Shown: in pieces, positions 59,228 through 64,000 of the stretch | Layout: every line of letters begins with the position of its first letter | Numbering within the stretch: position 1 is the first letter of the stretch | NCBI RefSeq assembly: GCF_020497125.1 | Contig: NC_059072.1 | Span: 273,092,045 to 273,156,044 of the forward strand | DNA: 64,000 nucleotides | From: Mauremys mutica | Lineage: Eukaryota; Chordata; Testudines; Geoemydidae | Direction of reading: 5' to 3' | The notes under the pieces: generated by a model | The model's database searches: none | The model's input: only the letters and a program-made list of their open reading frames with translations | What the model was told of the DNA's origin: nothing | Made by a program: the position numbers and the translations under genes

Positions 59228-59420
59228 CATTAAGGTCAGGGGTAGTCAATTATTTTTTGCTAAGGTCCAAATTTAATGGTCAAGGTATAGTCAAGGTCCA
59301 GACACCCACCAAGGTCCCCTCCACTAATCCCCCGATTGCTTCCCCAAGCTCCCTAATCACCTGCCAGCTTCCTGCCTGCCCTGCCCTGCCCTGCCCTGCC
59401 CAGAGAGTAAGGTGATCTTA
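59228..59420. mobile_element. Left part of a hAT-like MITE
   Basis: 'caggggtagtcaattatttt' followed by 'ttgctaaggtccaaatttaa' and 'gtcaaggtccagac' resembles a common turtle MITE beginning 'caggggtaggcaattattt'. No matching right end was found within 1.3 kb, so it is truncated. (CCTGC)n at 59374-59401 lies inside it. Confidence 0.5.
59374..59401. repeat. (CCTGC)n simple repeat
   Basis: About five units of a pentamer, seen directly. Confidence 0.85.
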
Positions 59421-59839
59421 TTTCCCTGAAAACAGGACTCATGGGGCTGGCCTGAGCCACCTGGTATTTCTTCTAACCCCCCCTCAAAAAAAAAAGCAGA
59501 GATGAGGAAGGTGGGCAGTGGGGCGGAGAGGAATGTGTATTGGCAGAGATCTGGGCAGCAAATCAGGGTGTGAATGTATGTTAGTACTTTTGAATGGGGA
59601 CCCAGGAAGTGAAGCTGTTGGACTATGATCCAATTAGTGGTGTGATGCCCCTTGAGGGGCTGGGATATTAGAGGGGCAGGAAGGAGACTCTGAGTAATGG
59701 GAAGGGCCAAGGAGCATCCAGATAGCCTCCAGATGGGGAGATGGGGGCAGGCCAGGATGTGGCAAAAGCAGGTTACTAGAAGTGTACTGGGGAGGGAAAG
59801 AGGCTGTTGTGTGTGTGGGGAGGGCTGGAGACGATTCTG

Positions 59840-60150
59840 GGGACTGACGCTGAAGGACCAGGGTGGGAGGACATGAGATGAGGCCAGGATGGGGGGTTCT
59901 GCGGACCATGCAGGGGTGGGGGCAGAAGGCTGAGAAGTGGGGCCTGGGGACCGCTCAGAAGTGGAGGGCACGAGGCTGGGGAAGGTTCTACGGGTTGCTC
60001 GGGGGCGGAAGACACGAGGCTGGGGTTGTGGGCTCTGGGAACCATTTGGGGGAAGGGGCATGAGGCCAAGGAGGGTGGGCTCTGGGGACCACTCAGAAGT
60101 GGGGCGCACAAGGCTGAGAAGTGGGGTCTGGGGACCACACGGATCATAAG
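59840..60150. repeat. Degenerate G-rich minisatellite
   Basis: Units of roughly 40-60 bp recur with 'ctctggggaccactcagaag', 'cacgaggctggg' and 'gggtgggctctgg'. Both strands show long frames (for example minus 59357-60163), which result from the repeat composition and not from a gene. Confidence 0.7.
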
Positions 60151-60163
60151 CACAGCTCTGCAT

Positions 60164-60944
60164 GGCTCCAGCCCTAGCTCAGTTTAGCTTTAGGCCATAT
60201 GCAGTGGTGACATGTGGCTAGTAAGGAGGCACAAATGAAAGGTTCTGAGGGGTCACATCCTCCCCCCTGATTTCTCAGGACTATCAGCAGAAAGGAAGCA
60301 TCACTGTCCTTGGCAGTGGCACTCTTTGTGTCCCTGCAGCCAGGGAGGGAGGAATCACCAGGCTGCAGGCAGAGCTCCTCTTCCTCCTTCCCCCGCACAT
60401 GGGGCTGCTTGACCTTCCCTGCTGCTGGAATCCCAAGCATTGCCTTTCACGTGTAGATGGCATGTGGTTTCCTAAATTACCACTCCTAAGAGTCCTCTCT
60501 AAGCAAGTTTGGAGGACTCACTTTCACTATTCTGTTCCTATCAGCTCAGTGTTTCTTGGGTTTGGGTGCAGTAGGACCACATGGCCTTCAGCAGGAAGCT
60601 GCAAAGGCCAAATACATTGTCACACCAACACGCACCAACAATCAAAATGTGTAGCCAATGGCCCAAAAGTGGAACATGTGTGTTTTCTTACATGTCAAAC
60701 CAGAACTTACTGATTCAAATATTTCTAACAGTAAAATCTGATGTAAAGCATGTTATCTCACTATTTCAATTAAATAAAACGGGTTTTTAAAAGAAAACGG
60801 GGAGGGGAAATGTTATAACATGCTATCACAAAATCTCCCCAGATGGTTCATCAGCACTATTTGACCCCCCTCAACTCAGACCTCTACCACTAGAGCTACA
60901 AGAGTAATTATCATCTTCCATGTGGTTACAGAGTATCTGGATGG
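60164..60944. other. No genes recognised
   Basis: Mixed-composition DNA with no identified motif. Confidence 0.5.
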
Positions 60945-60981
60945 GGATGATGATGATGATGATGATGATGACGATGATGAT
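60945..60981. repeat. (GAT)n microsatellite
   Basis: About 12 GAT units with one GAC interruption, seen directly. Confidence 0.9.
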
Positions 60982-60984
60982 TTT

Positions 60985-61068
60985 ATTTGTATTGTGAATC
61001 CCCAGTTATGGATCAAGGCCTTATAATTCAAGGCTTTGTACAAACACAGAACAAAGAGGTGACCCCTA
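60985..61068 (+). mobile_element. Sauropsid interspersed repeat, left part
   Basis: 'gtacaaacacagaacaaaga' and 'gtgacccct' continue, once the LTR is removed, into 'actccaaagagcttagcatc', 'taagaataagaaatgagcca' and 'gggagagcacaaggaaac' at 62441-62620. I recognise this string as a common turtle/crocodile repeat but cannot name the family with certainty. Confidence 0.55.
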
Positions 61069-61548
61069 TGTCGCAATCCGATGCACAGTTATGGCTATGT
61101 ATGGCCACTTGTCGGTCCACGGCCATCTTGTCCTGTTAAAAGGACCAGGCAGCCTCCATCTTGGACCAGGTTCTTGTTGTATAGGAGAGGGCAGAGACTC
61201 AATCCTGCCCAGCAACACTGGCTGTGTATGCTCTCCTGTGTTTTTGTTTTTTTTCTCTCTCCTGCTGGGCCATCTAAAGGTCAGGCTAGTTCTGTGTGTG
61301 AAGGCCTGATTCTGCCCGGCAACCTGTTTTTTTTGGGTCGGTTGTCTGGAGGTCAGGTTAATTCTGCCCAGAGACTCACTTTCCTGCTCTTTTTGGACCC
61401 AGTCATCTAAGGGTCAAGTTGGTTTACTTGTCAACTCCAGTGTGCCGTGTGCAAATCCTTCTGACGTGGGGTGGCAACAGCTCGAAGTCTGAAGGGAGGA
61501 GGGACCAGGGAGCCAATCAGATGCTGACACGAGGGAGTGAGACCTTTC

Positions 61549-61555
61549 TATAAAA
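61549..61555 (+). promoter_or_regulatory. LTR TATA box
   Basis: TATAAAA lies 32 bp after the CCAAT motif, in the expected promoter layout of an LTR U3. Transcription would start near 61580. Confidence 0.7.
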
Positions 61556-62336
61556 CTAGATTTCCCCCCAAAATTTGTGTGGAGCATCCGCGTGTTAGCT
61601 GAAGGATCTGATCACTCTTTCGGCCAGGGTCTCCTCCCGGTAAAGCGCGCTCGTGTCGTATCGTTTGAATTCGTTTTCGTTTGGACCCGATCCCTGTCAG
61701 CTCGTCATGCTTCTGCTGTCTGTTCTGCTGGTCAGCTGCGCCTGGAGTGCGGTATTTGCTTTTTGATATCTGACAGTTAGCTTATTTAGCCTCTTATTTT
61801 TTCCCCTCCCTAACTTGGTACCAAATATCTACTCAGGATATCAGGATTGCATTAGTGAGCTCAGAATTGCACAATTGCTTAGCTAGCTTGTATAATAGTT
61901 CTAGTTGTTATTAAATTGTTAATTGCCAACTGCTTTATGTGTTTGAATCACTGCTCTGTCTGTGTCCAGTGTGTGTGTGTGTTTAACTTGGGAGCTGCCT
62001 CTACTTAGAGGGTAGCTGACCAAGGGGGTCCAGTCCCCGCGGTCTGAGTGAGTGGAATCTGCCCAGCTGCAGCCGCACCACACTCTGGGTTTACCCTCTG
62101 TGTGAAAGCAAGGGTGGCTGAGGCAGTGGCCCGTGGGTCTCTTTTCTGTGTTTGCACCGGGCACCGCCCTGACGAACCCGATTCCTATCTGTGTGATTGG
62201 TGTGTCTGCCTATTTGGTGTGGTGTGGTGAGCAGTATAAAGTGTATTATTACTGTGTTTTGGGGTGTGTTTGTACTTTTGATACCATCCCAGCCAAAGTT
62301 GCCTACTCCCCCAGCCCAAGTTGTAATTATCCCCTA

Positions 62337-62342
62337 AATAAA
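62337..62342 (+). terminator. LTR polyadenylation signal
   Basis: AATAAA lies about 90 bp before the LTR end, followed by 'cttggcttttcagtgtt', which fits an R/U5 boundary near 62360. Confidence 0.65.
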
Positions 62343-62440
62343 CGCAGCCACTTGGCTTTTCAGTGTTACCCTGGTCCTGCCTGTCTTTTCCTCACTCAAT
62401 ACCAAGCTTGAACGAACCCCCAGCTAATTCAGACACCCTA

Positions 62441-62620
62441 CTCCAAAGAGCTTAGCATCTAAGAATAAGAAATGAGCCAACAGATGAATACAGACAGATG
62501 GGAGAGCACAAGGAAACAACAGGACAGTTTTTGTCAGCATGATAGGCAGTGGTCTCAGGAGACCAGCTGCATAACTATTGTCATGTTGTTGAGTCTTCCA
62601 TTCTTTCTCTCACTGCAGCT
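62441..62620 (+). mobile_element. Sauropsid interspersed repeat, right part
   Basis: Continuation of the repeat at 60985-61068 after the solo LTR, with 'gtcagcatgataggcagtgg' and 'gaccagctgcataactattg'. Confidence 0.55.
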
Positions 62621-62957
62621 TTTCAAACCTTAATTATTATTCATACAAAGCAGCATCCTTCGGCAAACATTTGTGCAAACTACACATATTGTAGAATTTC
62701 CTGTATACATAGTATACATAGTAATAGTACATTTACACATCGTAATTCCACTTGGTTGTCCAGGAGGGAGCCCAGGGTGGAATGACTAGACAGGACTGTG
62801 TTTGGTTTCTGGCTAACCAGTGGGGTACTGCAGAAGTACTTTTTTTAGTGGGTTGGTAATTATAGAATAAGCCACCAGTTATTGCGGATTTCCTGCCTTA
62901 TTTCTTAAAGTCTGCCCTGAATGTGGCATTCTCAGTGTGGCCCTTTCAGGCTTCTGG

Positions 62958-63480
62958 TCACAAAATACCAGTCATTCTCACCCCTGAGTCATACATTCTT
63001 AGCATAGCCATTAAATCTTTACACAACCCATTAGTTTCTGGGTGATAGGGAGCAGCCTTTATATGCTCTACTCCACATAATTCCCATAACTTTTTAAAGG
63101 CTACAGACATGAAATATACACCAGGGTCTGTCAAAATTTCTCTGGGAAAACCTACTGTGCTGAAAATGGTGAATAAAGCTGGAGCCACTGTTTCAGTTTC
63201 AATATTAGACAAGGCTGTGGCTTCATGGTAGCTAGTTCATCCAACACAAATATCATCTATCTATCTATCTATCTATCTCTTCTCATTCCTGGAAGGTTTA
63301 GTGACAGGTCCCACAATATCTACAGACACTCTAGCAAATACCTCTTTAATAATAAGCAGAGGCTGCAATGGTGCTATGCAGGGTCCCTTTACACAACACT
63401 TACAATAATCTTTTACTGCTTCAAACATGTGAGGACAATAGAAATTCTATTTCAGTCTGTCATAGGTGTTTTCCACTTCT
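62958..63480 (-). pseudogene. Retroelement integrase (decayed)
   Basis: The zinc-domain end is seen as 'CPHMFEAVKDYCKCC' near 63440-63395. The first catalytic Asp lies in 'RVSVDIVGP' (codon 63318-63320). The second lies in 'PREILTDPG' (codon about 63126-63128), followed by 'LWELCGVEHIKAAPYHPET'. At the position 35 residues further, where Glu is expected, the sequence has Lys ('NGLCKDLM'), so the triad is broken. A (ATCT)n tract (63253-63279) disrupts the segment between the two Asp. The protein would have inserted element cDNA; this copy cannot. Confidence 0.7.
63253..63279. repeat. (ATCT)n microsatellite within integrase remnant
   Basis: Six or more ATCT units, seen directly, between integrase catalytic segments. 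Confidence 0.9.
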
Positions 63481-63866
63481 AAATTTTCTGCAAATGGGCA
63501 ATCATTGGAAGAATTCTCTCTGATATTTCTCAGGCATAACTACCTGCTAGGAAACCTCACCAGGATGCCTCGTTTTCCCTCTAGGCCCCTATATAATAAA
63601 CCTGGTTGTATAAGAAAATCTACCTTTTCTTTCCCCAGTTGGGTCATTCTGAGCTGCAACCCTCTCTTGTTGCAGATAAGTGTCAGCTTGTTGGGGAGTC
63701 ACAAACTCCTTTTGAGTTTCACTTAAGCCCAGAGCAGACTGACAGAATTTTCACATTCCTCCTCAAAAGGCAAGCTGCTACACAACAGACAAAGGACGGA
63801 GGGCATTTTCCTTCCTTTCACACACTTCCATGCTGACCACAGATAAACAAGTGAATTAGAGCCATA

Positions 63867-63971
63867 TTTTCTCTGGGATCTGGTTATAACATTAATATGC
63901 TTAGATGTGGCTAAAATGTTTTCCCCTATTAAAATATGAGCAGGTAGCAAATTCCTGATGCCAGTCACCAC
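63867..63971 (-). pseudogene. Retroelement protease C-terminal fragment
   Basis: 'LLPAHILIGENIL' matches the C-terminal flap-to-helix segment of aspartic proteases of Ty3/Gypsy elements (pattern 'LP.D.LLG.D'), followed by 'INVITRSQ', a common post-protease motif. The catalytic DTG would lie upstream, beyond the window edge. The frame continues to 63723 without further similarity. Confidence 0.55.
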
Positions 63972-64000
63972 ATCACCCTTAAAATTTTCCTAATAAAGGT

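Larger units (their letters stand above)
61069..62435 (+). mobile_element. Solo LTR with perfect 5-bp TSD
   Basis: Ends TGTCGCAATCC and AATTCAGACA carry TG...CA and a TGTC/GACA inverted pair. Identical CCCTA flanks lie at 61064-61068 and 62436-62440. The flanking host repeat is continuous across the insertion, confirming the borders. A CCAAT box (61513-61517), TATA box (61549-61555) and poly(A) signal (62337-62342) give plus orientation. U3 is about 500 bp, R close to 780 bp and U5 under 80 bp, an unusually long R. No internal coding region remains. Class is uncertain; a 5-bp TSD fits several retrovirus and Ty3/Gypsy groups. Confidence 0.85.
62950..64000 (-). mobile_element. Ty3/Gypsy-like retroelement pol remnant (possibly Gmr1-type)
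   Basis: From the window edge toward lower coordinates come protease C-terminus, a short linker and integrase. Stops and frameshifts occur throughout. The reverse transcriptase and RNase H are not between protease and integrase, and nothing I recognise as RT follows integrase down to the host repeat at 62620. The gag side lies outside the window. Confidence 0.65.

Noticed and set aside
59357..60163. Long minus-strand frame (268 codons), Pro/Ser-rich
   Set aside because: It spans a pentamer repeat and a degenerate minisatellite, other frames on both strands are also open there, and it has no domain. This is composition, not coding.

Overview
This is a vertebrate nuclear window made almost entirely of interspersed repeats in an AT-rich background. 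I recognise no host protein-coding exon, rRNA or functional tRNA gene. The repeat set points to a turtle, probably a cryptodire: a tRNA-derived SINE of the tortoise Pol III (Cry) type at 48053-48237, CR1 LINEs with characteristic 3' ends, two families of Penelope-like elements with GIY-YIG endonuclease remnants, MIR-like SINEs, several hAT MITEs and a Harbinger element. The species call is inferred from repeat families recognised by memory, not by a search.

Layout. 1-1.8 kb: a Penelope-like 3' end, then a hAT insertion (814-1638, TSD ATCTATGT) whose interior holds a ~900-bp near-perfect palindrome that includes an inverted copy of the host DNA beyond its right end. 1.8-10.1 kb: mostly unrecognised DNA with a GC-rich block carrying a hAT element (8345-8746). 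10163-14975: a 4.8-kb Harbinger element with TTA target duplication, an open DDE transposase frame, a divergent two-exon Myb/SANT-like gene with consistent splice sites, and a possible third ORF inside the intron. 15.4-15.9 kb: a MIR-like SINE split by a hAT MITE. 20-22.8 kb: two abutting CR1 copies of different age. 25.7-26.4 kb: a GC-rich hAT MITE. 28-38 kb: MITEs, a CR1 tail, a MIR, a CR1 nested in a Penelope-like element, and an L2-like reverse transcriptase remnant. 40-48.8 kb: an L2-like endonuclease remnant, an LTR, a 2.6-kb CR1 split by an LTR, a CR1 split by the SINE, and a hAT MITE. 50.7-50.9 kb: an inverted repeat around (AC)24. 56.9-59 kb: a solo LTR carrying a Penelope scrap, then a Penelope 3' half. 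61069-62435: a solo LTR with perfect CCCTA target duplication. The right edge carries a decayed Ty3/Gypsy-like polyprotein on the minus strand with protease close to integrase.

The only genes that look able to work together are in the Harbinger element: a transposase, a trihelix DNA-binding partner needed by this superfamily, and terminal arrays rich in TCGA-core motifs. Everything else coding is decayed. The most unusual structures are the transposon-anchored palindrome at 893-1792, the open-frame Harbinger with its extra ORF, and the protease-integrase adjacency at the right edge.
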